DNA from: Liolophura sinensis
Lineage: Eukaryota; Mollusca; Polyplacophora; Chitonida; Chitonidae
Direction: 5' to 3'
DNA length: 64,000 bases
Assembly (NCBI RefSeq): GCF_032854445.1
Contig: NC_088295.1
Location: forward strand, 22,307,385 to 22,371,384
Below the pieces are notes generated by a model that did no database searches, had not been told where the DNA came from, and saw nothing but the letters and a program-made list of their open reading frames with translations. Positions 33,901-45,600 of this stretch are shown here, one piece after another (within the stretch, counting starts at the first letter, position 1; each line of letters starts with the position of its first letter). Made by a program: the position numbers and the translations under genes.

Positions 33901-35976
33901 TCAAACATCTTCCCTTGGCAGAGGTTAGGCTGAGATATCAGAGTTTGTACAGGTCTACCTCAGAAATGTTGTGTCTACACATGCTCAAACATCTCTTTCT
34001 GCGGCAGTGGTTAGGCTGAGATATCAGAGTTTGTACAGATCTACCTCAGAAATGTTGTGTCTACACATGCTAAAACATCTCTTCCCTTGGCAGTGGTTAG
34101 GCTGAGATATCAGAGTTTGTGACAGCTTAACCATTTTAATCACTAATTTACAAGCATACTGATCTCTACAATAAATGTGGATATCCGGCTTACATAAATC
34201 TGTTATGTAATTTAGGACTGAAGTCATTGTCAGTAGGCGGTGCAAGTTCCATTCCATCCCCAACTGTGCCGACCAGCATAAGACGCTCTCCTCTAAGCCC
34301 CATAACCCCCCCCCCCCCCCCATCAAGCCCCATAACGCTCCACCCCTTCCCCTTTATTTCCCCAGGAATCCTATTTTATCATCTAGCTGTCACCTTTGCC
34401 GAATGACATTTAATAAAAGCCACGCACCAGTCGGTTTAATTTCATGGGAACAGAAACAACTGTTAATCGAGGTTATTAAAAGCACAACTCCAGTGTTACC
34501 TCGGGGAGAATTATGGCATTTAGTAGGGGATGTTAAGGTTACATGTCTAAATATTATCAGGTATCTCATAATTAGAAACCGGCCTCGACAGCATAGGTAG
34601 TAGAACGTCCGCTTCGGGAGGCGCTAGATCCAGGGTCAATCACGCCTAACCCGTATCAGTATAATGGCTCGGTTGGGGTGACTTACTTGCCTTCTCTAAG
34701 TCGTCTTAGTGAAGCAGCACTAGATAAAAGATCGGTGAAAACCTGTCCCGCAACAAGGAGGCATACTACATTCACTCTAAGGACTCCTTCCTCGTCATAT
34801 GACTGAAAAATTGTTTAGCACGACGTTAAAGCCCAACACTCACTCATCAAAATTAGTAATGGCCCTAAAAAGAAGAATTCTCATGGTTTCAAAGCACTTT
34901 TTGAAATTATAGTTAAAAATGACTAGATATATTCATCACATTAATTATGCCAAAAGATACATGTTCATCCTATCCGCAAATGCTTAACTGTGCCATAAAC
35001 TTTGCACAACCTACGCGGTCGCATTTATATGACTTGGGAATCCGGAGTACCCCGTGTAAACCACCAGCCTCCGCCAGGTACCTGATAAACCTTTTGACGT
35101 AAAGCTCCGAATTATATCGCCAGTTCTGTTTTGGAGCCTGTGATTTCAGTATTAAGGTTTCAGTCGTTTGCGCCACCCCCACCTACAACCGATCTCTTCA
35201 CAATTAAGACCACCGTTATTACATTTCAGTAGTGTAATATTTCGTAGAAAATCAATGAAGAATCTCTCAAGAAGCGTCTAGTATATGCTGTAGCTGGATG
35301 TATTGTACCAGCATCTGAAAGATCAGCTTCTCCTATCGACCAATGAAATATTACAACAAGGACTATTTTTTCTATCGGTATTACAGTCACCAAATCATGT
35401 TGAAGAGATACATGATTAATTAAAAATAATGATTCCCTTAATGTCCTCTAGATACACGCCCCGAGTGTCTATTAACATACGCTATTAAAAGACGGAAATT
35501 GTCTTTAGTACACAATCTATCACTACTGTCCATTGTTAAAACATTGATAATGCATGATGCACCATTAAATGAAAATAATGTGTAAATATTAACTGTAATT
35601 ATAATCCTCCAAATCTACAAGATGATCTAATTCTATGTAAACAGGTGAATTCTTAATCTGTATGTGTTGTGATAACTATACAGAAAACGTATGTGATCTT
35701 GGCATGTGTGCGATGATGGTATATACATGTATATGATCTTGGTAACTGTGCGGTGATGTTATGGAGTACTCACCACTTCCATTCTTGTCCTTTCCGTTTA
35801 CAGCACGTAATCAACGTCTCAATGATGAGGGCCACGTGGGACAGCGTGAGAAGCCAGAGCTTGGAATTACCCAACACGTCAGTACATCTCCAGATGGCCA
35901 CAAAGCTGTGCACGAAAAACAGCAGACGAGCCAAAAATGCTTGGAAAATGGCAAATAACTGCGTCTTCTTTGCCAT
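30186..35976 (-). CDS. TMEM26: TMEM26-family membrane protein A (three exons, complete)
   Basis: TMEM26 proteins are multi-pass membrane proteins; the vertebrate one is known as a cell-surface marker of beige fat cells, with no settled biochemical role. Exons 35774-35976, 31818-31962 and 30186-30962 join in frame to 374 residues, close to the vertebrate length (about 370). Family features in order: FLARLLFFVHSFVAIWR near residue 15, KWFSPAIFIFLSASVP across the first junction, LLLFLILGRWIMPKGEISRD, LSQLLFVYIGMSSDIMELF, and QDGPFLVVRMYVMV followed by FFTCKNMLVVVLLLYR. The start ATG follows an in-frame TAG 18 nt upstream. The cytosolic-looking tail is short and polar. A paralogue with the same exon phases lies upstream at 38572-47246. 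Confidence 0.9.
31268..31390 (+). repeat. SINE family 1 head fragment
   Basis: CAATGACCCATGCAGGAGCC, CTCTCACCAATGCGGTCGCT and GGCTTCCTCTGTGGTCGTAA match the head-side half of SINE family 1 in forward orientation. It lies in TMEM26-A intron 2. Confidence 0.6.
31818..31962 (-). CDS. TMEM26: TMEM26-A exon 2
   Basis: 145 nt. The acceptor (ACTTAG) is followed by the base that completes Trp, then FSPAIFIFLSASVPPIWFLE. It ends SLSNIQG at donor GTGAGT, in phase 0. It carries one membrane segment and a loop with two N-glycosylation-like sites (NIT and NNI nearby). Confidence 0.88.
33715..34122. repeat. 86-bp tandem repeat in TMEM26-A intron 1
   Basis: Nearly five copies, marked by CTACACATGCTCAAACATCT at 33723, 33809, 33895, 33979 and 34065 (spacings 86, 86, 84 and 86). 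Copies differ by a few bases, for example TTTCTGCGGCAG versus TCCCTTGGCAG, which occur in a mixed order. Confidence 0.92.
34306..34321. repeat. Poly-C tract of 16
   Basis: A run of 16 C residues flanked on both sides by AAGCCCCATAAC, so the tract sits between short direct repeats. Confidence 0.9.
34590..34855 (+). repeat. SINE family 2 copy with degraded head
   Basis: GTAGTAGAACGTCCGCTTCGGG is a decayed tRNA-like head. The body GTATCAGTATAATGGCTCGG, AGTGAAGCAGCACTAGATAA and GCAACAAGGAGGCAT and the end CACGACGTTAAAGCCCAACA follow. It lies in TMEM26-A intron 1. Confidence 0.8.
35774..35976 (-). CDS. TMEM26: TMEM26-A exon 1
   Basis: 203 nt of coding sequence. It starts MAKKTQLFAIFQAFLARLLF and ends in the first two bases of a Trp codon at donor GTGAGT (35773-35768). 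Confidence 0.88.
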
Positions 35977-38441
35977 TTTTCTTCCAGAATGCTAAGAATG
36001 AAATTTGACTCAGTCGTCTCTACCAGGGAATCGGGATTCCAAGGCTGCCCAGTGTTCCTGTTGTGCAAAAAGCTTTGACTCAAGCAATGCTGTTGTTAAA
36101 GTTTAAGGAATCCTAGTAGAAGTTCCCAACGCAAGCATCGAGCCCCGTGAGCACCGTGTGTGTACCTGTTACTCCGCAGAATGACAAAACCAGTAGTGAT
36201 TAACCGTGCCCGTTAAGCTGGAGAGAGAGGAGAGGAGCGGGGTGGGGGTGGTAGCACAAAAACTGGGAGTAAAATGTTCTTCCAAACCCACCCCCTCTAT
36301 CTGACCGGTCATGCGTGTTGCCTCCTGGATATATTGGGTCTCCTTTGCCAAGCCATTCTGGTCAGTCCTGGTATTATTTTTCTTACCCAGAACCAGGCTT
36401 ATAGAAGCAGTTTTTGTTCTCTTGATAATGCATTGTGGCGTTGTCACCATTACTTTCCCCCATGCGGAGATTTTATCTGTGGCCAGGGCAGAGATGTGTG
36501 GACACGGCCACAATCAAACAAAGATTACGCCGCTTCTCGCTTGAGTAATTTTGACAAAAATATTTACTTGCCAGGACATATTAGTCAAACTTCTTCAAAG
36601 CTTTCATAATCTGTTTACAAAAAGTCATTCATTGAGTCTTCTTCAAGGCTGTCCCCTCTGACGTATCTTCTGCCCAAGGCTTCTGGCTTGATAAAACACG
36701 GCATTTTTCCCTGCATCAATTTCAGCCACCTCAAAAGCGGGCTTCATAATTTTTGCTCGAATATAATTATCGATCTTATGAAAACAGACGTAGATGCTCC
36801 ATTCTTCACCTTTCCTGCCTATGTGCTCTTATCATGTACAACTTGTCCAGTGTAAGTTCCAAACGCCTCTGTTGAGCGAAAGCAATCGCTGGAAAGACGG
36901 AAAGCCGCGTCCTTCACAGAGAAATAGTCAATATTAAATACGTTGAATGATATTTGACGAAAGCCAACTGGACCAGCGTTAGCAAATCTTACTTATTACC
37001 TGTTAGTTTTATATTTGAAAAGCCTTCGTTCAAAGTAAAGTGTAATAAAACCGTGTTGAACAAAGGCTACTGTACCAGACACACATTCTTAATCGGATAA
37101 GCTTGAGCGAATTATATTGAGATAGTCACGATTCTATCGCCTTGAAGTGAAATTCTCTCATCCTTACACATACAGCATATATGTGGCACAGGTAGAATTT
37201 GCACTCAGTCACACCAGTAAAAAAAGGATAACAGGTCAACTGAATTTGATTGTATGAAGACAGTCATGAATGGAGGAAACCGAGCAAAGCTCAGTGGGAA
37301 CCACCGAATATGTACCTAGCAATTTACCCATTTGAAACTGGAATTGGGCTCGAAAGCCTTTAGTGTTGAATTTTAAGGTTACCTAATGCTATCCTGTAAA
37401 ACATAAAAACCGTTCGGCCAACTACGGTCAGTACACATTCAGGCCTAACAGCATTTTTGCTGACACACTGTTGGCAACACTAGTTAACAAATGAATGAAG
37501 CAATGGACAGATGAATTAAATCAGCCAACTAAGAAAGAGTACATACATGTAGTTAATTGACGTTTCACCTAGCCCTGAAGAAACTTCCTACGTTCTTTAC
37601 GAAAGGCATTTACAGTCATTACAGATGTACTACACAAACAATTTTCCCTCTCAAGCTAGAGTGGGGATACACGCTCATACGTATTATTTGTTGTTTATTT
37701 GTTGTCGCTGTTATTTAAGTCTGTCATCTACAGGACAATAAGTGATAGAAGTTAAACATCTTAAAAACACAAATACGTTGTGGACATAATAACAAACTTA
37801 GGCTAAAATATACTTTTATATTTAAAGGGAGCTAGGAGATAGCGGAACTTTTCATGCAATATGAATTCCACCTGATACACATACGCCATATATTTATATA
37901 ATGTGGAATTGTTAGCTAAAATAAAGCAAATAATGTACAAAAGTATTCAGTTTACGCTAAAAATGTTGATTTGTATAAATGTAAGGTCTATTTTAGGTAT
38001 GGTTGGTGTCTACCTTGTTCGTCCTGAACAATCAAATTAATACTCTGACATAGGTAAAAATGTCAATTGACTGTTCACAGTCATGTACGCTTTAGCGCAC
38101 ATCAGATATCACAATGTCTTGGCTTCTTCGATGGGGCACAAGCAATCGATGAATGGAAATTCATATTTCTATTTACCAGCACCATACAAACTATATGGAC
38201 ATGGAAACTCACTCGATGCAAAGAATGAACACTTTATATATACGCGACTTTCACTTGGCAGCAGGTGTTACGCTGCAGTACGCCAAGTAATGTGTATACG
38301 ATGCGGCAGCAGAACACATATCATTGTCAACACTTTGCTGTCCACATGCATAAAGTTTTATAACCTCACCGGTGCCTGAAAAAATTAAAGACCGGCATGG
38401 GGCGGTATGCTGTATATGCATTTATCTACATATATATAGGT
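35977..38441. other. Space between the two TMEM26 genes
   Basis: It should contain the promoter and 5' UTR of TMEM26-A and, at its right end, the TMEM26-B 3' UTR. A weak family-1 SINE piece lies near 37265-37300 (GGAGGAAACCGAGCAAAGC). I see no other gene. Confidence 0.5.
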
Positions 38442-38447
38442 TTTATT
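38442..38447 (-). promoter_or_regulatory. Candidate poly(A) signal of TMEM26-B
   Basis: AATAAA on the minus strand about 125 nt downstream of the TMEM26-B stop codon. The distance is normal for a short 3' UTR. The cleavage site is unknown. Confidence 0.5.
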
Positions 38448-38571
38448 CCTTGGTCCCAAAGCTACCAACCACACCTGTGATGCACATACGCGGTTTTGCA
38501 TTTAAATTATCTACTAGGTGTAGAACATCAGTAAAGGCTCTTGTGACAATGTGCATCTTCCCTAGGTCAGT

Positions 38572-39636
38572 CTAGTTTTCATCTCCATCTTCTGGTGTAC
38601 GACATCGTTCCGTAGCTGGAGTACAATCTTCCATAGTCTCGTTCACACACGTGGGACCAAAATGATCTTCATTTTCAGGATCGCTTTCTGGTTTCTGGTC
38701 GCATTCTGGAATGGAATCCGACTGACGAAGCACATGGTTTTCAGTCTGTAAGACGACTTCTTTCGCGTTGACAACATTTGCGAGTTCCCCCTGGCTTCCT
38801 ACAGCAGATTGCTCTGAGTTCGCGCGCTCTTTTTCAAACATGACATAGTCACTAGATTCCCTGGACTCTGCAGAGAGGCGGCAGGGAGTGCTTTCCTTTT
38901 TGGGGGCCAAACTTGCTGACGGAGAACTCTGTTTTCTCTCCAGGTCCATGGTATCCATATCGTCTTTACGTGATATAGACATGCTTTTGTTACACCCACT
39001 AAAACCTTTTAGGGAAGAGATGGAAATTTCATCGTCACTTTTATGCTTCCTCTTTCGAATGTCATTGATGATGACAAGAAACCGATAAAACAGGAGCAAA
39101 ACCATCAGTAGATTTTTACTAGTGAAGAAGAGGATGTTATAACTGTGCACATTGAGGGCAAACAATACATACAGTCTAATTGCCAGGAATGGACCGTCCA
39201 TTATGAAAAGCGAAGTAAGCAAACTCAGTATTTCTATATATGGTACTCTACAGCAGACAATCGTTGATTCGGGTTTACCGGTCTCGTGGCCAGCCGTGGA
39301 TATGTCGGCATCTGCCGTTGCGGCAACTGGTCTGGCCTTCTTTGGGTTCCTGCTGGCCGTGAGAACCAAGGTAAACTGGAAAAGACTGAATCCCCATACG
39401 CCCAGGATACAGTAGCGTAAAGCCTCATTCCGATACACACGCTCCTCTTCAAACAGTTGAAATAATTCCATGATGTCAGAGGCGATGGCAATGTACACAA
39501 AGAGCAGCTGAGAGAGTTCGTCTCTACTTATCTCCCCTTTTGGCATCAACCAGCGACCAATGATAAGAAAGAGAAGCAGCATTTGTTCTATAACCTCAAC
39601 CCACATATCCTGGGTCAACTTGATCGGAGAATCAAA
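38572..39636 (-). CDS. TMEM26: TMEM26-B exon 3 (terminal)
   Basis: 1065 nt including the TAG at 38572-38574. The acceptor is TTACAG, phase 0. The first half is the membrane part. The last 130 or so residues are low-complexity, with many Ser, Glu, Asp and Pro residues, ending PEDGDEN. Confidence 0.9.
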   Translation of the reverse strand, partial: FDSPIKLTQDMWVEVIEQMLLLFLIIGRWLMPKGEISRDELSQLLFVYIAIASDIMELFQLFEEERVYRNEALRYCILGVWGFSLFQFTLVLTASRNPKKARPVAATADADISTAGHETGKPESTIVCCRVPYIEILSLLTSLFIMDGPFLAIRLYVLFALNVHSYNILFFTSKNLLMVLLLFYRFLVIINDIRKRKHKSDDEISISSLKGFSGCNKSMSISRKDDMDTMDLERKQSSPSASLAPKKESTPCRLSAESRESSDYVMFEKERANSEQSAVGSQGELANVVNAKEVVLQTENHVLRQSDSIPECDQKPESDPENEDHFGPTCVNETMEDCTPATERCRTPEDGDEN

Positions 39637-42600
39637 CTGTAAAACAACAGCAAAGAACATGTATTAAGACAATCATATTTTTACCAGAATAGTAATAAAC
39701 GGGTTCAAAACCGATATCTGTCAACAAGACACGTACTATAGCATCGATAGCGAGTGCAGTGTTTATACTGTAAATTCAAAGACACCTAACAGAAGGACAA
39801 TGACGGTGGCCATTATGAAAGAAAAAAAAAGAAAAAAAAAACAAAAAAAAAACAAGAAAATCGCAAACACGTTTGGGAGAGAATAAAATGATGTGATTCT
39901 TCGTTTGTACTAAACTTCTGACCATAAGACGAAGTTGTGCCTTACCCAGTCCTCCACGACCTCGATAGGGGACATTGGTGCCCCGGCGGTCTTCTCCTGG
40001 CTGACATTGAGAGCGATCTGAGTGGAGTTGAAGTTCTGTCCCTGGCTGAAGTTACGGCTGACTTTATCAAGCTCCAGCAAGCAGATGGCTGGGACTGTGG
40101 CCAGCAGGTACCACACAGCACTGGGACAGATCCTGAAACAAAGGCGGTAATATGTACACAGTTATAGAGGAATGTGTGAGCAAAGGGTCATCCCATCCAT
40201 CTAGTACAGTGGAAGATATGGAGCCGGGTATGATAGAGGGGATATGGTAGTACGAGAGGGAGGATATAATACCCAGTATATGAGGGAGGATATGATACCC
40301 AGTATGTGAGGGAGGATATGATACCCAGTATGAGATAGAGATGGTATGGTACTCAGTATATGAGAGGGAGGATATGATACCCAGTATGTGAGGGCGGATA
40401 TGATACCCAGTATGTGATAAAGAATGTATGGTACTCAGTATATGAGAGGGAGGATATGATACCCTGTATGTGAGGGAGGATATGATACCCAGTATGTGAG
40501 GGCGGATATGATACCCAGTATGAGATAGAGATGGTATGGTACTCAGTATATGAGAGGGAGGATATCATACCCAGTAAGTGAGGGAGGATATGATACCCAG
40601 TATGTGATAAAGAATGTATGGTACTCAGTATATGAGAGGGAGGATATAATACCCAGTATGTGAGGGCGGATGTGATACCCAGTATGTGGGGGAGGATATG
40701 ATACCCAGTATGAGATAGAGATGGTATGGTACTCAGTATATGAGAGGGAGGATATAATACCCAGTATGTGAGGGCGGATGTGATACCCAGTATGTGGGGG
40801 AGGATATGATACCCAGTATGAGATAGAGATGGTATGGTACTCAGTATATGAGAGGGAGGATATGATACCCAGTATGAGATAGAGATTGTATGGTACTCAG
40901 TATATGAGAGGGAGGATATGATACCCAGTATGTGAGGTCGGATATGATACCAAGTATGTGGGGGAGGATATGATACCCAGTATGTGGGGGAGGATATGAT
41001 ACCCAGTGCGAGATAGAGATGGTATGGTACTCAGTATATGAGAGGGAGGATATGATACCCAGTATGAGATAGAGATGGTATGGTAGTATATGAGAGGGAG
41101 GATATGATACCCAGTATGAGATAGAGATGGTATGATACTCAGTATATGAGAGGGAGGATATGATACCCAGTATGTAAGGGCGGATATGATACCCAGTATG
41201 AGATAGAGATGGTATGGTAGTATATGAGAGGGAGGATATGATACCCAGTATGAGATAGAGATGGTATGGTACTCAGTATATGAGAGGGAGGATATGATAC
41301 CCAGTATGTGATAAAGAATGTATGGTACTCAGTATATGAGAGAGAGGATAGAATACACATTACGATAGAGAAGATATGGTAACTTGTATACCAGAGGGAG
41401 GATACGGCCCCCAGTGAGACAGCTCATACTACAGCTCAAACTTACACACTCGTCGGATATAGCTTAAAAAGCTGACAAGTTGAAGTAGTTCATTATATTT
41501 TATTTAATTATGTGATTGGTGTTTCATGCCCCACTCAAAGGCACTTACACATCAGGAGCCAGTATTATGGTAAGAGGAAACCCAGCAGAGCCTAGGCGAA
41601 ACTCACGACCATCCACAGGTTGCTGGAAAACCGCCCAATATATGGCCGGAGAGGAAGTCATCATGAGGTGGACTTCAACTCACATCGATCACATTGGTGA
41701 GATGCCTCCGATTCATTGCACAGCGCTTGAATGTTAACCACCAGGCCATGGAGACCCCTTTTCATGGAGTAACATTTTCAAGAAATAGTCATTCCATTCA
41801 GAGCAATCCAATATAGGCCGCCCGAATAAAAAGCACTGGAGTTGTCAACAGCGTCATCCGTCATTTTGTTTTTTTTCATCCATCTCACGCATGTACCAAC
41901 ACGGAGGGGAGCACATATTCACAGCAACAGACATTTTATGAGAGCTTTTTGCTCTCATGTGAAACGTACATGTGCATTCCAAGTTTCCCCTTGTTTGCCG
42001 CGGACAACAAACGGTCATCGGCCCACGTGGAGTGATTAATTTGTTTTCAACCAAAATGGCGTGCAAGTCTGTACGCCACGAGTGGGAATGGATGGTGGAA
42101 ATTCCATACATATCGGTTTCATCCATCCATATAAGCTGACCGCCTTTGTATTCATCAGTGGAAGATTGCTGAGCATGACTTCAAACAATAAATAAATAAG
42201 TAAATAAATGCAGACGGCCATCCGTCGGGTAATGTCTTTTTTGCCGTTCATTTTGTCCCAATTTTATATCTTTGTGTCTTTACTCAAGTCGACTGTTCCT
42301 TGTATACGGACACACTTCATTTGACATACCCGGGGCGTAAGATTATAGCTCCTCCAGATATCAGAATTGCAAAAGTTGATCACTTTGTTCTTGCTTGTGT
42401 GTGATATTCGTATGATTTGGTGTGCAGCCATATATTATACATGGAATTTTTTTATCCAGGCATGGTTACTGTTTCTGTATTATTTCTGGTAGGATTCCCT
42501 TTCCTTTATATTTCGCTTTGATGTCAAGGGATGTCATAAGACCACAAAATAGGGAACGAAATAAGCAATTTCTAGAACAATGTCTGTATTTTCGAAATAA

Positions 42601-45600
42601 GGGCTCTTTAAAACACTCACAAAGTGCGAACAGTTTACCGAACATTTTGCGATTTAGTTAACGTATAAGCCGTCTTTTGTAGCTTGGACCTGAGACGTCG
42701 ATGGCAGCAAAGAAGGTTAGGAAAGGGAGTAACACAGGTGTTCTCCAGTCTAAAACACTCCACAGGAAATCTATACACAGTACAGGGATGTTCCACCGAT
42801 AACAGACAGAAGCGGCCCCGGAGGCGCCTACAGACAAGTTATCTTTTCTTCAAATCAAAACGATAAAGTTAACGCCCAGTTTAAAGAAGACCTCTAATAC
42901 ATGTTATCGGATAACAGTTGTGTTTGAATATGAAAAATTTTCGACCTGTAAGCATTAGGGTGTCCGCTATCTGGTGTTATATCACAGATGTCGGATACAA
43001 GCTTCCAGACGAAGGTGACGCTATATCAGAACCTAGATTGTAGACCCTGCGTGCTACCATCACACTGTGAATTCTTAAATTAAAGACAACCTAGATAGTG
43101 TTCAATTTATGATTTATTCCTTCAAAAAGTAATGGCCAGCCTAGAAACCGGGAGGTTAGGGCAGTTTACAGAATTACCAGATGTGTTTAAAGCAGGAAAC
43201 CACCTGTCAACACTGCGGCTGATTTTGATCAATCTTGTGACTAGGTCACCTCCATCGTTTAACAGTCGTTTTATTTGGCTCTCTCGTACAGATGATGGAT
43301 TTCTGTTTAGTTACATAACACTGCTTAGTTTAATAACACATTAATCAGGACATGAAGCTTAGAATTCATGGATCATGCGACCTTTTTGCCGACCAGGAAG
43401 TCTCCACGATTTGGTTCACGGGAGTGTCTACTACTAGGGAGAATGTTATAATGAAACCTTTTCTTCCAGGACGAGTGGTCATGGCGCCATGATTGGTCTG
43501 GTTCCGCTAGGCTATCTGTACGTCGAGAATTAAGTTAGGACCTATGACAGGAAATTACTATGAACACATTTGCAGATATTACAATTTACAATCTATTAAT
43601 AATATATACTCATACCCAAAGGACGTTTAATATAATGGTTAATTCATACAGGGTATGAATTCTTGTATAAACAAACAAACAAACATACGTGGTTAGAAGG
43701 TTGTGGTCAGAAATTACTTGCTGTTTCCTGCCTCCCGGAACGCCTGCCACTTAACAATTACACGTTTATGCTCCAAACTAATCTGCATGTTCAATGGTTT
43801 TGATGAAGAAAAGAGTGACATTTTTTTCATTACAGTAGATCTTAGACACGATAGGATATTTTATACAATCTTGTGCAAAACTTCAAAAGAGAAGAGAAAA
43901 ACTATGTGTCACAACCCTATGGGGTGACCTTGATAACAGTGTATATACAGACAAAGTGTCAGTCTGGCTGACATTACAGGTCGCTATAGGGCTAATAGCC
44001 CTTGCCAGTTTGTGCAACGTGGACCCAATTGCACTCCCAGAAGACATGTGTGTTACAGAGTCATATCAAAGTCCCCGACAGACACCCGTTTAAGTGTGGA
44101 AGTTGATGATAGAAAAAAAGGTCATTTCCTTCCGTTTTTTCGGGCACTGATTTATCAACGTCATCTGGATGGCATTAAGAATTGCCTAATGAAGTATTCC
44201 GTTATTATTTTTTCCACAATTTTTTAACCTTCTCATGGAGACTTTGAGCGTACATTCCAGCTGACCTCTGTGCAGGAATTCACTTACACAGATGAAATTC
44301 AAAACTCTACCGTCGTCGGCCTTAGTAACGATAAATTCGGCGAAGTCAGACTGGGATCAGCGGCACAGAGGCTCGAGAAGTCCCCCACATGGCTGCAGTG
44401 GTAAACGCGACTGACACTGGTGAATATATGCATTTAATGACCTTTCAGGATGAAATGTTAACTACATGGAAGAGGAGAATAGCTGAACTAAAGAGAAAAC
44501 CCAGACAAACGTTACCGAAAACTCCTTTAGGATCTTGATCCATAATATCAAAGAATAAATAAAGAGTCCTAAGACATTTTCCTCGATTTGACCGTCAAGT
44601 TTCTGTTTCTATATATATAAGCGTCATGTCCGACATTCGTATACCATTCGTAGTCCGTAAAGGGCGATCCAACTCGGTAATCGCACGGTCCATTTCCAAA
44701 ACAACGTTTAACACTAGCTCTCAAAGACAAAGGTGTGTAAGAAATTATACAAATAGGAAATAAAGCCGGTAACACACAAGAGAGAAGCGGTCATCAGTTT
44801 TCAATGATGCCGGGCAGACAGTTGATATTCCAGGCATGAATTATATATCAAAGTTCAAATTCGTAGTCCATGAATGAGTTCCAGGTCAAATAAGTAAACA
44901 AGGTATCTCAGTCGCGCTTTGATTGCAACTTTTCATAAAGGCATCATGCATGAGTGCCTTTACGGCCCCCAGCCCCAGGTTAAGCGGTATTAGATACAGT
45001 TCGAAAATGACGAATGTTACACACCTTAACCGAACAGATTGTGATTCACAAGTAACGGACGATTACGGCTTTCCCGTTAATATGTAAGGATCTCATACTA
45101 CAAGAGGCGTCATCTATGATGTTACACCTGACATGCTGGTCGGTATAAAAGCTGTCTACAAATTGACGGTTACACTCGGCAACCAGAGCAATCTATGTTG
45201 TGAAATACCATGTACGTGATAGATCTGTACATAAGGATAACAGCGCCGTCTATGTGGTTGATCACAATGCAGATCGCCAGAGGTTCTGAACGCTCTGTCC
45301 ATACCTGCCAACGAGAGTGTTATACTCATTGTAAAATTTGAGAAACTTAGAATGAAGGTGTTTGATGGAGTGTCCTTGACAAACTAGTTTTTGAACTAAC
45401 AACTTGTGACACAGATTAAAGTCATCACAATTTACACAAGATCTGACAAATGCTACGAGGCGAGATATGTAGACGCCATATGCAGGACCCTTTGATATAT
45501 TGCTATCCAAATAAGGATAAGTTACAATATCAAAATTGAAATTATCCCTTTTGTCGTAAAGGCGGCGTGAAAGGAGACCTTGTTCGTCTTTCTACAGATA

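Noticed and set aside
40353-41360. Minus-strand frames with a repeated SYPPSHTGYHILP pattern
   Set aside because: Translations of the 27-bp minisatellite in TMEM26-B intron 1.
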